Below, in pieces: positions 34,301 to 45,114 of a stretch of 64,000 nt of DNA. How positions within the stretch are numbered: position 1 is the first letter of the stretch; the number at the start of each line of letters is the position of its first letter. Under the pieces are notes generated by a model. The model was given only the letters and a program-made list of their open reading frames with translations. It was not told the origin of the DNA and did no database searches. Both the position numbers and the translations under genes were made by a program. Origin of the DNA: Hymenopus coronatus (taxonomy: Eukaryota; Arthropoda; Insecta; Mantodea; Hymenopodidae); NCBI GenBank assembly GCA_030762935.1, contig CM060900.1, positions 288,403,784 to 288,467,783 of the forward strand, in the 5' to 3' direction.

Positions 34301-34944
34301 ATGTGCCTGGCCAAGAGATCCCGAGGGACCCCCTAAACACAACACTGTACCTGCGGCGGCATGGAGCTCTGCAGTGGCAACAACTGTGCTCGCTGAAAAG
34401 CTATGCTGGCTGCTGGTGAAGTAGTGATGTTTCAGAGACCAGCTTTAATGGCAGCAAAGGCGAGACTGCTCTACTGGCAGATGACAAGGGAGTGGCTGCA
34501 GTCTTCCATGTTTCCCCTTTGCCATCTCAAAATGAAGGGCAACAGCTTTTTTTGGTGTAGCACCACCTCCACCAAATCTGGTGGTGATCATCCAAAAGGA
34601 AGTGCCTCCCTACCATGCACTAGCTATGCTACAGTGATGGAGGGGAAAACTAGATAGTATGTATCTAGTACCATCAAATCAAACCGAATATTAATGGGTG
34701 GTTACTATAACTGAAGAGGGAGTTGAGTGGTGATGCGTTCTTCAGCTTACTGCTGTTGGTTCTGAAACAAAAGTAAAGCAAACTACGGAAGGATACACAC
34801 AGTTGTGGGCACAAAAAATGAGCCATCCCTAGATTCCTTGTGTCTAATGAAGTGTTCATAATGCACACAAAAGAACTGTATAATGGTCTGTGACTGACAG
34901 TGCAATGGTTAGCTTATGAGTACTGAAAACAGGTCACAGAACAA

Positions 34945-35060
34945 CATTATGGTGGCCAAGAGGTTAGGAAGACCTTGCTTCAGCTCATGAGTTCATAGGT
35001 TTAAATCTTGCGCTGCTTGTCATTTTCTTATATGTTTGTTAAACTAATGACTGGATATAT
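34945..35060 (+). mobile_element. tRNA-like SINE remnant in repeat copy 2
   Basis: GTGGCCAAGAGGTTAGGAAG resembles an A box and ATAGGTTTAAATCTTGCGC a B box. It is the counterpart of the one in the first repeat copy. Confidence 0.5.
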
Positions 35061-35239
35061 AGAACATAATATTGCATTAATGTAAATTTGGCATTTGAAG
35101 TTATGGGCCTATCTTTGCACATAAAAGCATAATTCTACTAACTTGTGACAAATAGCTAAAAAAAATATGTGTAAATAATATCTTATAAATCTTCTAAAAA
35201 TTAGACAAAAAATAAACAAATTTAATATCAGGTGTATGA

Positions 35240-35861
35240 GCCCTCAGCCCATATAACTGCTCGCAATCTTTGGGGCATATACAAAATTAAATACCTGCAG
35301 TAAAGTGGACGAGAAACTATAAGGTTCCAGGCTTTTTGAGTTTCTGCCATAAGCCATCCTTTGTCCTTCAGCCATCTACTGGTAAATTGCAGCGCAGCTC
35401 CCTTTTTACCTCAGCCCACACATTCTCAATAGGGCTCCAATCTGGTGAACAGGGAGGCTAGTCTACCACTGTGATATCCTACTTCCCTGAAAACCAATTC
35501 GAAACCTTTCGAGATTTCTGGTCAGGATGATTATCCTGTACAGTTCAACAATTCCATAAGGATATCTCATCCTCACAGAGGGAATAAAAATATGGAGTAT
35601 TATGTATTGCACATGGTTCAATGTATCGTTAATCTGCCACAGTACACTTATACTGTCCTGTAATATTCAACCCCAACCCAATACAGATATGCAACCTTGA
35701 TGGAATTGTGAAGGTACTTACTTTTCATTGTATCGGAACCCATTTATATAATAGGCCATCACCTTTCCCTTATGTGTAGAAGAAAATGTCTCCTCATCTG
35801 AGGATATCATTTTATTCCTGCTATGGTTGGCATTTTCCTGTTGGATTTTGAGAAGGGGTGT

Positions 35862-35890
<29 letters not shown>
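35240..35890 (-). pseudogene. Tc1-like transposase remnant, repeat copy 2
   Basis: Minus-strand pieces include SRLHICIGLG near 35700, VQDNHPDQKS (second catalytic Asp region) near 35545, and PPCSPDWSPIENVWAEVKRE near 35400-35460, the Tc1 SPDxxPIENxW block with the third catalytic position. It keeps the block lost from the other copy but has stops and an (AAT)n run at its 5' side. Confidence 0.75.
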
Positions 35891-35895
<5 letters not shown>

Positions 35896-35905
35896 TACTA
35901 ATAAT
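35867..35905 (+). repeat. (AAT)n microsatellite
   Basis: An ATA/AAT run with a few interruptions at the 5' side of the Tc1-like remnant. Confidence 0.9.
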
Positions 35906-36130
35906 AACAACAACAACCCCTAACTTCCAAAAAAAATCAAATTTAATGTTTCAAAACGTTGGTTTTCTTAACAGTACCTTTAGTACTTTTTATACTACAC
36001 AGATTCCATTTATTTCCATTGAGCGAGAACTGTTCATGCCTGATGTGTTTATGCACCATTCTGCGCAGCACATGCTTTCATGTGCAGTATATTGCTGTTC
36101 GGTAGAATAATCCATTAAAGAAGCATCATG

Positions 36131-39100
36131 CTATTTTTTTCTTAATTCAAAGTGCCATTCATGTCCTTTTGTTTGATTTGTCATCTTCATTTGGGGCTGC
36201 CCTCTGACCCCATTTATGCCTGGGGATTTGTGGGCATCTACATTATTTGAATAGTTTATGGAAGGATTAGGTTATGTAGAATCTCCATGATGGCTGCATT
36301 ATTATCTATGTTATGTCTTTTTAGAGAGATAGTGTGGTCAAACAATGATAGTGGTCTCTTGTATCGGTCTATAGTTGGGTTGTATTCTCCTGGCTCCCTT
36401 ATAGCGGGATTGTAGTTTTTCTGTGCCTGCTTGTAATGTTTCCTGCTAGTTTTATAATGAACTGTTCTATTGTGACCATTTTTGTGTTCTCATGCAGTAA
36501 ATTCAATGGGACTGATTTGGGGACCTTCATAATAATTCTAATCGCCTTGTTCTATAATGTTTGTAGATTTTTATATGGGACTTAGCACAGTGATACCAAG
36601 CTGTGGCGGTGTATGTCATGACTGACCTAATTAGGTTTTTGTAGAGTGTTAATCCCATTTGCTTGCTTATTGCGCTCTTATGATTTAATGTAGAATAGAT
36701 GGCACCTAGTTCCTGGTTTGCTTTTTTATCTTGCTTCCAACATGTATGCAGTAAAAGCTAGTTTATGTTTAGAGTAACACCAAAGTAATTTACTTTGCTG
36801 GTCCAATTTACTATATCACCAAATAGAATTAACTGGATTGTTTAATTTTTTTTGCATGTGAAGAGTACTGCCTATGACTTGAGTTGCTATTTAGTAAGCC
36901 ATAGTTCTAGATCTTCTAGCATGGTTTGTAGTTTACACCCAATCATTTTGGGCTTCCAAATTTGTGCTGCGATTGCTGTGTTGTCTGTGTATATGAATAG
37001 CTGAGTGCCATTGGTTTCAGGGATGTTGTTTGTATATGTTACGAAGAGCACAGGACCCAATAAACTCCCCTATTGGACTTCGGCTTCTATCCTGTGCTGT
37101 TTGATGTATTTTTCACATAATGTGACCATAAGAGTTCCACTGGTAAAGATAGTGAACTACCAGCTTCACACTTGCATCACACAATTTAAGACTTTTGAGT
37201 TTATGTATAAACAGCATCAAATGTGCACTGTATGTTGAGAATTAACTTGTTTTCGTTGAATCCTGTCTCACATGCTCTATACTGGTTTTGGTTAGCTGTA
37301 GCATTTTGACTTAGAAGCCAAATTGGTTATTAAATTGTACTTTTTGATATGGGCTGACATGTGTTTTTGAATCAATTTATGTGCTACTTATCATTTTTAG
37401 AAGGCTAATTGGCCTATAGTTGCTTGGATCAGTTTTGTCTTTGCTGGGCTTCGGGAACATAATCATGTTTTCTAGCTTCCAGCAGGTTGGGTAATGGCCA
37501 TTTTGGAGGCATTAACTCGCAAATGTTGCTTAATTGCTGAAGTTCCCTTTGTGTGAGGTGTTTTAGAATCAAATTTGGTATCTGGGCAGGGCCAGGGGCT
37601 TTGTGTTCTATAAGGGGTCTGATAATCCAGCACAGTTAATCTGGGCAGGTTTTTCAGGATTTCTTGTGTGCAATGTTCATTAGGGTTTCTTGCTCTAGTA
37701 TTTCGTTGAACTGGTGATCAACTGGACCCTGAGTAGTTGTGTATGTACTCTGTACAGGGTGTCTGCAAGCACGTTAGCCTTATCTTTGTCGCTTTCCATA
37801 TAAGCAGAATGGCTGTTTATAATTTTGAGCGATGACACATTGATTGTTTCATTAAGGCTCAGACTAGTTTTCATAATTTATTGTTTCCAGGTTGTAACTG
37901 CTCAAGTGTTTGGTCCCATTGTTGCTGGGCCTGTGTGTTTATTTGTATTTTAATCACACTGTTTGTGCTGACTCTATGTGTGAGGTTCCAGGTGTGCTGC
38001 CACCTTCGTCTTTCATGGTCCTTTTTACCCTTAACCCTCAGGTGAGTATGTTATTGCATGTTTGGTTGGTGGTTTGAGCAGGATTTCTGCTTCTGTTGTA
38101 ACTGTACTGTGCTCTCTAAGCATTCGGCCGCTTGTTGATATATCAGAGCTAATACACCTGGTAATTCTTCATCTAGGAGTGTTGTGAATGTGTCCCAGTT
38201 TGCCCTGCTGAAATTTTGTCTCTAGGGAGGGGGGGGGATTGAATATGAGTAAGGTTTCAGCGTTTGTTTGAAAGAAAATGGTGTCAGAAGCTAATCATTG
38301 ACTATTCTCATTCAATACTTGAATGTTATGTTTTTGAGTAAAGCAATGTTGAGGGTGCATGCCTTATGATTTACTTATTGTGTTAAGTGTGTTGGTATCC
38401 TGGGATGATTGTAATGTAGCCCTTGCTAAGCATATACTCATATACCATATTCGAGGTACTGTAGCTCCACGTTTGGTACTGCACATTAAGATTGCCTGCC
38501 GCAAATATTTTGTCATCCATGTTTAGGATTAACCTGATGCCAAGTATGTTGAACTGCTCTGGTGAGGAATACATGCTCGCTATTGTTAGTGCGGTGTTGT
38601 ACAAATGAATTGAAATAGCCATTGCTTCCCTTTGTGCTAGCAGGGGGATATGTTTCAATGTGTGCTCAAGATTTTGCTGGACCACCCTATGCAGTTTGCT
38701 GACTGAGCTATCGTATCTGTAGATTTTGTATCCTGGTATGCTGAATCTGGCTTTGGGTGTTAGGAGGGATTTTGTGAATAGTGCTATTATTATATTTTGG
38801 GTGGTTTGAATTCTGACAGCCTTCTCCTTATCTCCTTATGGTGTTCCAGTAGATTATCCTGTGGGTTGATGGCTGCCAGATTCTGTGGTTTTGACTTGCC
38901 ATGAGGATCCCCCACCTCCCATGCTTTCTTTGAGCTACTTTTTTGTTTTCTTGCTTTAGTAGCACTTTTTGGTGTTTGTAGTATTGGGGGATGTGTGTCT
39001 GACTTTCCCGGCATTGATTGTCATTATGGCATTAAAGTATTTTTAATGTGTATCTGTGTGTGAAGAATATATGGAGGAGTTACTGAAGAGATTTTGGCAC

Positions 39101-39213
39101 ATTTATATTAGTTTCCTGTACCCTCTCATCAAGTTCCCGCTTCCTATCTGGAACAGGCAGGCTTTTGTGACCTCATCAAAGTTGAGGTGGAATTGCTTTA
39201 TTGCACCTACTCT
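36131..39213 (-). pseudogene. Jockey-like LINE, 3' part: endonuclease and reverse transcriptase
   Basis: The element runs on the minus strand from an A-rich 3' tail near 36131. From 5' to 3': a Lys/Ser-rich piece (MPGKSDTHPPILQTPKSATK, 38790-39014); an endonuclease frame (38383-38685) with AISIHLYNTALTIASMYSSP and FAAGNLNVQYQTW, where the catalytic GDxN has become GNLN; and RT remnants, including IYTDNTAIAAQIW at about 36955-36995 (catalytic YADD changed to YTDN) followed by LEDLELWLTK and NWTSKVNYFGVTL. This order is that of Jockey-clade ORF2. It is continuous with the gag part at 45.1-46.5 kb and was split by another LINE. Confidence 0.8.
39200..39213 (+). repeat. Target site duplication (left) of nested LINE
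   Basis: ATTGCACCTACTCT is repeated exactly at 45101-45114, bracketing the plus-strand LINE. Confidence 0.93.
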
Positions 39214-39704
39214 CCCCCCAGGGGCCTACTACGGTACGTACAGGTTTAGTGCACCTGGGGTCCCGAGTCAACTCTGACTTCCTCGTGTGGGCAACCTCCA
39301 AGTGGTGAGGGAGTCAGTCCATCAAATCACCCACCCACGTGTTGGCCATGCATGGAGACCCATGTCGGTGGAAAGGGACATCCTGGTTGGTTGAGGGTTG
39401 CGCATCTGAGCCTGGTCTTCTGTCTATCAGTGACTGAGGAGGGTGCGCAACCTAGTATACTACTTTGGTTTCTGCTTTACCTAACTGGGTGGCTAGGGAC
39501 TAACTCACCCCCCAGTCAATCAGCCCGGACTAGATACCATACCGAACTCTAGGGTGAGTGGGACGGAGAGCCTACTATATCCCCTATGTAACCCTGTCAC
39601 CCTAGTGGGGTGACCCCGTATTGGGCCCATGGTGGGTGGGGAGCACTGGGGGATGAATTTAAACCAAATTCTAATGGCAAAACATAAACCAAAAAGTAAT
39701 TTAG

Positions 39705-39985
39705 TATTGGGAACGGAAATAGTGCTCATTTACCCAAGGTCGCGGGTTCAAACCCAGTGCAGGATGATGGATTTTTTCAGGTGTAAAAAGCCTTATCTTC
39801 CTTCGGAAAGGAAGTAAGTCCCGTGTCTTAGATTTACAGCACGTAAAAGAACCTCAAGCCTGATAGAGAAGCCTCTGAGCAAAATTAAGCGGCCATTCAT
39901 GCCCAGTATAGAATGGGACAATGAGAACCACAATAGTTAAAGAGCGTCCGTAAATAACTCGCCATTTACATTTTTTGGTCCTTGC
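39705..39985 (+). mobile_element. SINE (TATAGAATGGGAC family) in LINE leader
   Basis: Family blocks run in order: CCAAGGTCGCGGGTTCAAAC (B box), CTTCCTTCGGAAAGGAAG, TTTACAGCACGTAAAAGAAC, TGATAGAGAAGCCTCTGAGC, CCCAGTATAGAATGGGACAA and AAAGAGCGTCCGTAAATAAC. The head before the B box is replaced or diverged. Confidence 0.85.
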
Positions 39986-40019
39986 TACTTAGTTGTATTC
40001 AGAATAGAGGAAGAAAGAA

Positions 40020-41270
40020 ACCTTTACGTCCGTCAGCCCTTTCGCAATCTAAAAGGGTCTTGAAAAACTTGCTGGTCCGGTCAAACATGTGTTAGAGCCC
40101 GCAATGGAACACTCCTTATTTGAGGCAATTTCAGCATCCCAGGCAGCGAAAATGCTCAAGGTGAAACTGTTAGCCTGCTACCCGGTTAAAGTCGAAAAGC
40201 ACAAGACCTTGAACTCCTCGCGTGGCGTTATTACCATCCGCACATTGGACGGTTTGGCTTTAAGAGGATCTAGCAGAACAAGGCGCAATATCCGTTAGTA
40301 GGTTTCAACGAAAAGTTAATAGTAACTTAGTGCCTACCCGTACCTGTTCCCTACCTTTGGTCGGGTAGGTGTCTCTCAAAGGATTAAGGCGGGGTACGAA
40401 GCCATCGTGGTTGGGGCCCTATATTTCGAACCCCCTTACGATGTTACAAGTGCCAGCGGTTTGGGCATACCAACGAATTTTGTCCTGATTGTTCTACGTG
40501 AGCTATCCGTGCCGACGCATCCTACAATGGGGATTGCGTTACCCGTCCATGTTGTGTGAACTGCAACGGGGAACATCCATCTAGTTCCCGAGATTGCCTC
40601 CTTTTTGCTGAAGAGAGAGAGCCATCGAGGAGATTCGGGTGAAAGAGAAGGTGTTCTTCTCGGAAGCCCGTAAGCTCCTGCGTATCCGACAACCCTCTGT
40701 CCCGCGGTCCGGTTCTTATAGCTCAACTACAGCTAAACCGGTACCGAAGCGGGAAATTGTAACACAGACCTGCGCTATCAACGGGGCCACTATTCAGGAA
40801 AAGATTATCATTGCCACACCACTACCGAAGACCTCAACAACCACGTCCACGTAGCATCACCATCCGCCAATGTGAAGCATATTCGAGAACAACTGTCACC
40901 CCAACCATCGACCTCTGGCAATAAGATCGGCAAAACCGTAGTGTATTCTGTAACAGAAAAACATTTTAAGACACGCTATCTTAGGACTTACTTCCTTAAA
41001 GAGCGTAATACGTCTGCACCCAAGGGTAGAAAAAGTCCATGTAGATCCTCTTTTGAGGAATCTTCTGGGAGGAGTTCAGATCGGCGACGTCCATCTATGC
41101 CGATCAGTACTCAAAATCGGTTCGAGGTTTTCGAACCGAAATTTTCTATTGTTAAGAGGCCTTCCTAATGAGGATTCTGCCCTCACTGCCAGATGGACAA
41201 CGCGTAAACGGCAGGATTGTGCTCCTGGAAAAAGTGTTAGTCCAACGACAAAAAACAATAAATTAAACTG
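40020..41270 (+). pseudogene. Nested LINE gag-like ORF1, broken
   Basis: KHKTLNSSRGVITIRTLDGL (in a 69-codon frame at 40089-40298) resembles the HPTLNSSKGVVRxxxL segment before the zinc knuckles of Jockey-like gag. Near 40430 RCYKCQRFGHTNEFCPDC is a CCHC knuckle, then a stop, then CCVNCNGEHPSSSRDC gives the next knuckle. A basic, Ser-rich tail follows (41000-41160). This protein would coat the LINE RNA. Frameshifts and stops inactivate it. Confidence 0.8.
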
Positions 41271-41454
41271 ACCAGCACCGGCTAATATGCAGAAACGTCT
41301 TTCTATTTAGAGCATATCCTTTCATATAGACAATGGCTATCCTTGAGTGGAACATACACGGCATTCGACCACATCGAGCAGAGTTTGAACTGTTGTTCAA
41401 CCAGCACCAACCTCTAGTCGTCTACCTACAAGAGACAAAGCTCCGTTTACAAGA

Positions 41455-41467
41455 TAATGTTTCTTCA
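41455..41467 (+). repeat. Target site duplication (left) of SINE
   Basis: TAATGTTTCTTCA is repeated exactly at 41687-41699. Confidence 0.93.
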
Positions 41468-41686
41468 AAATGAAAATGAAATGGCGTGTTATTTATGGAC
41501 GCTCTTTAACTGCTTTGGTTCTCAGCGTCCCATTCTATATTGGGCGTGAAAAATCGCTTAATTTTGCTCAGAGGCCTCTCTTATCAGGCTTGAGAGGGAA
41601 AAAATCCATCGTCCTCCGCCGGGTTTGAACCCGCGACCTTGGGTATATGAAGTTAGCATGGTAACCATTACACCACAGAGGGCGAC
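41468..41686 (-). mobile_element. tRNA-derived SINE, youngest copy (TATAGAATGGGAC family)
   Basis: This is the best-preserved copy. On the minus strand the head CCTCTGTGGTGTAATGGTTA (A box) and GGTCGCGGGTTCAAACCC (B box) lead into the body with CCTGATAAGAGAGGCCTCTG, GCCCAATATAGAATGGGACG and AAAGAGCGTCCATAAATAAC, and a tail ATTTCATTTTCATTTT. A perfect 13-bp target duplication brackets it. It lacks the CTTCCTT...GGAAGGAAG segment of the longer copies, so at least two subtypes exist. Confidence 0.93.
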
Positions 41687-41699
41687 TAATGTTTCTTCA
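41687..41699 (+). repeat. Target site duplication (right) of SINE
   Basis: TAATGTTTCTTCA, identical to 41455-41467. Confidence 0.93.
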
Positions 41700-42099
41700 G
41701 ACATTATTCTTCTGTACGCTGTGATTTATCACCGGAAGAAGGTGTTCCAGCACACGGGGCACTAAGATGCTCATCAGAGATGATATTTATGCTGATTCCG
41801 TCTCCTTACAGTCGGGCATCCAGTCAGTCGCTTTAAGAATTACGCTACCATCTGCCAGATTTACCATTTGTAGCATATATCTGCCTCCCTCTAATGACCT
41901 TCCGTGCACTGATTTAGAAGACCTCGTTTCCCAGCTACCAACACCATTTCTGTTGGTATGCCCACCACCCACTTTGGGGCACCTCTCGGACTTGTGCGAG
42001 AGGTAAGTGAATTGCTGATATTTGGGCCACAGTAACCTAGTTCCCCGGAACACCGGAGAGGCTACATTTTTATCTGACGCCTTTCACAGTTTTTCCCAC

Positions 42100-43380
42100 C
42101 ACGATATAGCGTTTTGTTCTCCACAGCAGTTAGCTTCCGCTGAAATATCATCCCTGACTTACATGTTAGTGATCACTTTCCCATTCTTATAAGTCTCTTA
42201 GCACAACAGGTATGTTCCACATGTGTGCCTAGATGGCGTTTAGATCGAGCCAACTGCAACCTTTTTTTCCCCGTTTGGCCAATTTTACCATCAACGAGCA
42301 CTACTCGGTACATTTTTTAGTCGAACACCTCACAGCAACAATTACTGCTGCTGCTGCTGCTGCTGCTAAGCAGTCTATCTCGCGGTCGACTGGCCCACCA
42401 TGTCGATTTCCGATTCCTTAGTGGACCGCTGAATGCCGGAATTCCATTCGTGCTCGTAGGCATGCTCTCAGGGTTTCCATCGTCGCCTTATACTGGAGAA
42501 CTTCTTACAGTATAAGAAGATGCGTGCCAAATCTCGGCAAGTTCTTAAGGAAAGCAAAAACCAATCGTGTAGCAAGTGTGTAGCTTCTTTTAATCGCAAT
42601 ACACCTTCCTCTGTTGTATGGGATAAGTTGATCCGTGTGACGGGAAAATCGACCCATATGCCCAACGCCGGTCTCAAGACACCTGCCGGAGCTGTTGTTA
42701 ATACATTTGAGTGGCGAACTCTTTAGGCAGTACTTTCGCTCAGACAACTATTCCCCTACTTTTCTAACCATTATAGCTCAGGTGGAATCTCAAGGATTTC
42801 GTTTCGTTCCGGCAACCTTTAAGTTTACAATCCCTTTTCGCCATGGCGGAGTTAGACCTTGAACTTACATCTTCGCGGGACTCTGCACTTGGTCCAGTTG
42901 GCATCCACGTCCAAATGTTGCAAAATCTCTATCCTGACGGCAAGCTTTCCTACTCGAGGTCTATAATCGTGTGTGGGTTGTCGTCACTTTTCCAGATGTG
43001 TGGCGGCAGACCACCGTCATTCCTCCTTCCAGCTACCGTCCTATTTCCTCCCTCGCCAGATGCGTTTGCAAGGTAATGGAATGCATGCTGTATGGACGGT
43101 TGGATAGATGGCTAGAATCCCACAATTTACTGACTTAACATGCAGTCTGTGGTTTTCGAAGACGTCGGTCAGTGGTTGACCACCTTGTTGCGCTATAGAC
43201 GCAGATCATGGACAGCTTTCTCAAGAACTGTCAAACAGTTGGGGTATTTTTTGACCTCGAGAAAGCTTATGATACGTGTTGGCGTGCAGGTATATTACGT
43301 TCCTTCCACAATTAGAATATACGTTGATGCTTACCGTTGTTCATTCATGAGTTTATTAGCGACAGGGTTTTCCGAGCAAG
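42100..43380 (+). pseudogene. Nested LINE reverse transcriptase, 5' half only
   Basis: MAELDLELTSSRDSALGPVG with IHVQMLQNLYPDGK (RT motif around GPDGI) is followed by STVIP-like and SYRPISS-like remnants near 43000-43070. RLDRWLESHNLLT and GFRRRRSVVDHL come next, then VFFDLEKAYDTCWRAGILRS (the Asp of motif A) near 43245-43300, then FISDRVFRARVG near 43345-43385. The sequence then jumps straight to an RNase H tail, so the YADD box and the rest of RT are deleted. A (CTG)n run (42343-42366) codes for alanines near the start. Confidence 0.8.
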
Positions 43381-43384
43381 AGTT

Positions 43385-43875
43385 GGATGGATTTAGCGGA
43401 TTTAGCAGCAAAGAAGGCATCAACTATGCCCAGTGCTACAAATAACTGTGACACCACCGAAGACTTTAGGCTTGCTGTGCGAAGAGCAGTAGTTTTGTGC
43501 TGGCATGAAGAATGGTGCGTTCTCCGTGGAAGCAAATTTAGGGAGGTGAAGGAGCTCCCTATACAGTGGGTGACTTCCTCACGTCTATTTCGCTCTGAGA
43601 AGGTTATTTTAATTCGATTATGCATCGGCCACTGTGTTTTTACTTAGACGCTTATTACTCATAGACACTCCACCTATCTGTCCGCTCTGTGGCAAAGCAG
43701 TTTCAGTTCGTCATGTCTTTGTACAGTGTGCTCGTCTAGCACCACTACAACCCATTCTGCGATTGCCGGCTCTAGCGGGATCGGCGTCTAGTACCTGCAG
43801 TGTCATCAGCTCCGGCGTTAATGTAGGTTCCACTCCTAATCTCCTAATTACACTTATCTCAGGGGTTTGTGGGTG
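43385..43875 (+). pseudogene. Nested LINE RNase H end and C-terminal zinc motif
   Basis: MDLADLAAKKASTMPSATNN resembles the end of a LINE RNase H domain (GNExADxAAKxA). VRRAVVLCWHEEWCVLRGSK and SEKVILIRLCIGH follow, then PPICPLCGKAVSVRHVFVQC, a CCHC-like zinc motif typical of the ORF2 C-terminus. The 86-codon and 80-codon frames are open across a small shift. The catalytic residues of RNase H lie in the deleted part. Confidence 0.8.
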
Positions 43876-43879
43876 AGGC

Positions 43880-45100
43880 TAATATATGAAAAACACAGCA
43901 TAATCCTTTACAACATGAATTTATTTGTATTATATATTTAAACGGGCGGCTAGCTGTTCCTTGCAAATGTGTTATAAATAAATGCAATCCCACCACATAA
44001 TTATTAATGAGAAGCCTAATCTAACTCTCTGCACAGCGCTTCCCCACCACGTGAACACAACTTATCATGACGTGAACAACAGCTCAAACGAGATAGACAG
44101 GAGTAGAGTAAGAGATCTGCCTTATATAAGTAAACCTGGGTGATGCCAACTTTCGCGCCATAAAATATGACAGCATCTCTTATTGGTTCTGAGTTAGCAT
44201 CACCTCACAAGTTATAAGAATAAATTGTGCCAAGATCTGACGTCATAGCGTGCATAGGACGCATTTGGAAATACCTAGTGGTTCCTTCTCACTTTAATAT
44301 TATGCTTTCTTTTGTCTGTTTTTCCAGCTCCCTGTGCTACTTGGAAGATAAGTCACTATTCCTGTCTCCCTTCTTTACATGTCTGTTCTTTTCTATCATG
44401 CATTCTTTAGCCTAAATCCTGTGCTCATTAGCAGGTGGTGTTTGGTGAACTTACACCTGGAATTTCGCTAGCTTGCCTTGCCTAATTACCTAAGTTATAA
44501 CTTGTATTTATGCATGTGTCTACTTTTGAATATTTACAATTATTTTGTCTTGCTTTGTATAAGCTGATAGTATTGTATACATTTTCTCGTTTATATATTT
44601 TGTGAGCATGTGGTGTGTGCTCCTACATGGCCAGGCCCTGGCCGATGATCCCGGAGCAGTGGTAAAGGTTTTTAAATGTTTACTAAAAGTGATATTTGCT
44701 TTACCAATGTAAATTTAATTTGTTTTTATGTAGTTTGAGGTCTGACTAACCTGAGCGGTTAGTAAAGCTTTTAATTTTACTTTTAATTTTTCTCACCCTC
44801 AACCATGCCGTGTGGCTGCAGGTTTTATTATGTTTATAACCTTTCCCTCCATTGTTTGTTGTTTTTAAGCTTCAGCTCTGGCTTTGATTTTAATAGTTAT
44901 CTGTCCTTTGGTTTTATCTGTCACTTTGGTTGCCATTTTACTCTTCAATTTATTTTAATGGTGTTTTATTTATTTCTGGTTTTTGCCCAGTTTTATTCTC
45001 ATGGTATTTTTATTTCTGATTTTAGCAGAGATTTTCATTCCTAAGGGCGCTAATGACCTTAGCAGTTGAGCACCCTTAAACACAAATTATCATCATCATC
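43880..45100 (+). other. 3' untranslated region of the nested LINE
   Basis: No coding motif is seen. It ends with CTTAGCAGTTGAGCACCCTT and an (ATC)n tail directly before the right target duplication. Confidence 0.65.
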
Positions 45101-45114
45101 ATTGCACCTACTCT
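45101..45114 (+). repeat. Target site duplication (right) of nested LINE
   Basis: ATTGCACCTACTCT, identical to 39200-39213. Confidence 0.93.

Larger units (their letters stand above)
32735..36125. repeat. Long dispersed repeat, copy 2 (with extra internal segment)
   Basis: It shares the ordered blocks of copy 1 at 11.5-13.7 kb, starting with AAAAATATGATGTGTTCCAT and ending near TCCATTAAAGAAGCATCATG. Compared with copy 1 it has an extra segment of about 1.4 kb (roughly 33400-34780) holding a LINE gag fragment, and it keeps about 40 bases of the Tc1-like gene that copy 1 lost. Its right edge coincides with the 3' end of a Jockey-like LINE, which appears to have inserted there. Confidence 0.7.
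41331..42090 (+). pseudogene. Nested LINE endonuclease domain, interrupted by a SINE
   Basis: ATGGCTATCCTTGAGTGGAA encodes MAILEWNIHGIRPHRAEFE, then VVYLQETKLR, the typical N-terminus of an apurinic-type LINE endonuclease (WNxxG... QExxL). The SINE lies just after it. Beyond the SINE, LIRDDIYADSVSLQSGIQSV, FTICSIYLPPSND and LPTPFLLV continue the domain in a 79-codon frame. Further frameshifts follow. Confidence 0.8.
39214..45100 (+). mobile_element. Nested LINE (Jockey/I-like with RNase H tail), plus strand
   Basis: A 5.9-kb insertion is bracketed by a perfect 14-bp target duplication and ends in an (ATC)n tail, as some LINEs do. In order it holds a GC-richer 5' leader (starting CCCCCAGGGGCC), a gag, an endonuclease, a shortened RT, an RNase H/C-terminal zinc part, and a 1.2-kb 3' region ending GTTGAGCACCCTTAAACAC. 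The 5' end looks complete. Two SINEs were later inserted. The base composition (more G+C) differs from the surrounding AT-rich DNA, consistent with a younger insertion. Confidence 0.88.

Noticed and set aside
34197..34657. Plus-strand frames of 75 and 84 codons
   Set aside because: They are antisense to a LINE gag fragment and have no motif.
41600..41690. Functional tRNA gene on the minus strand
   Set aside because: It is the head of a SINE with target duplication; the acceptor stem is absent.
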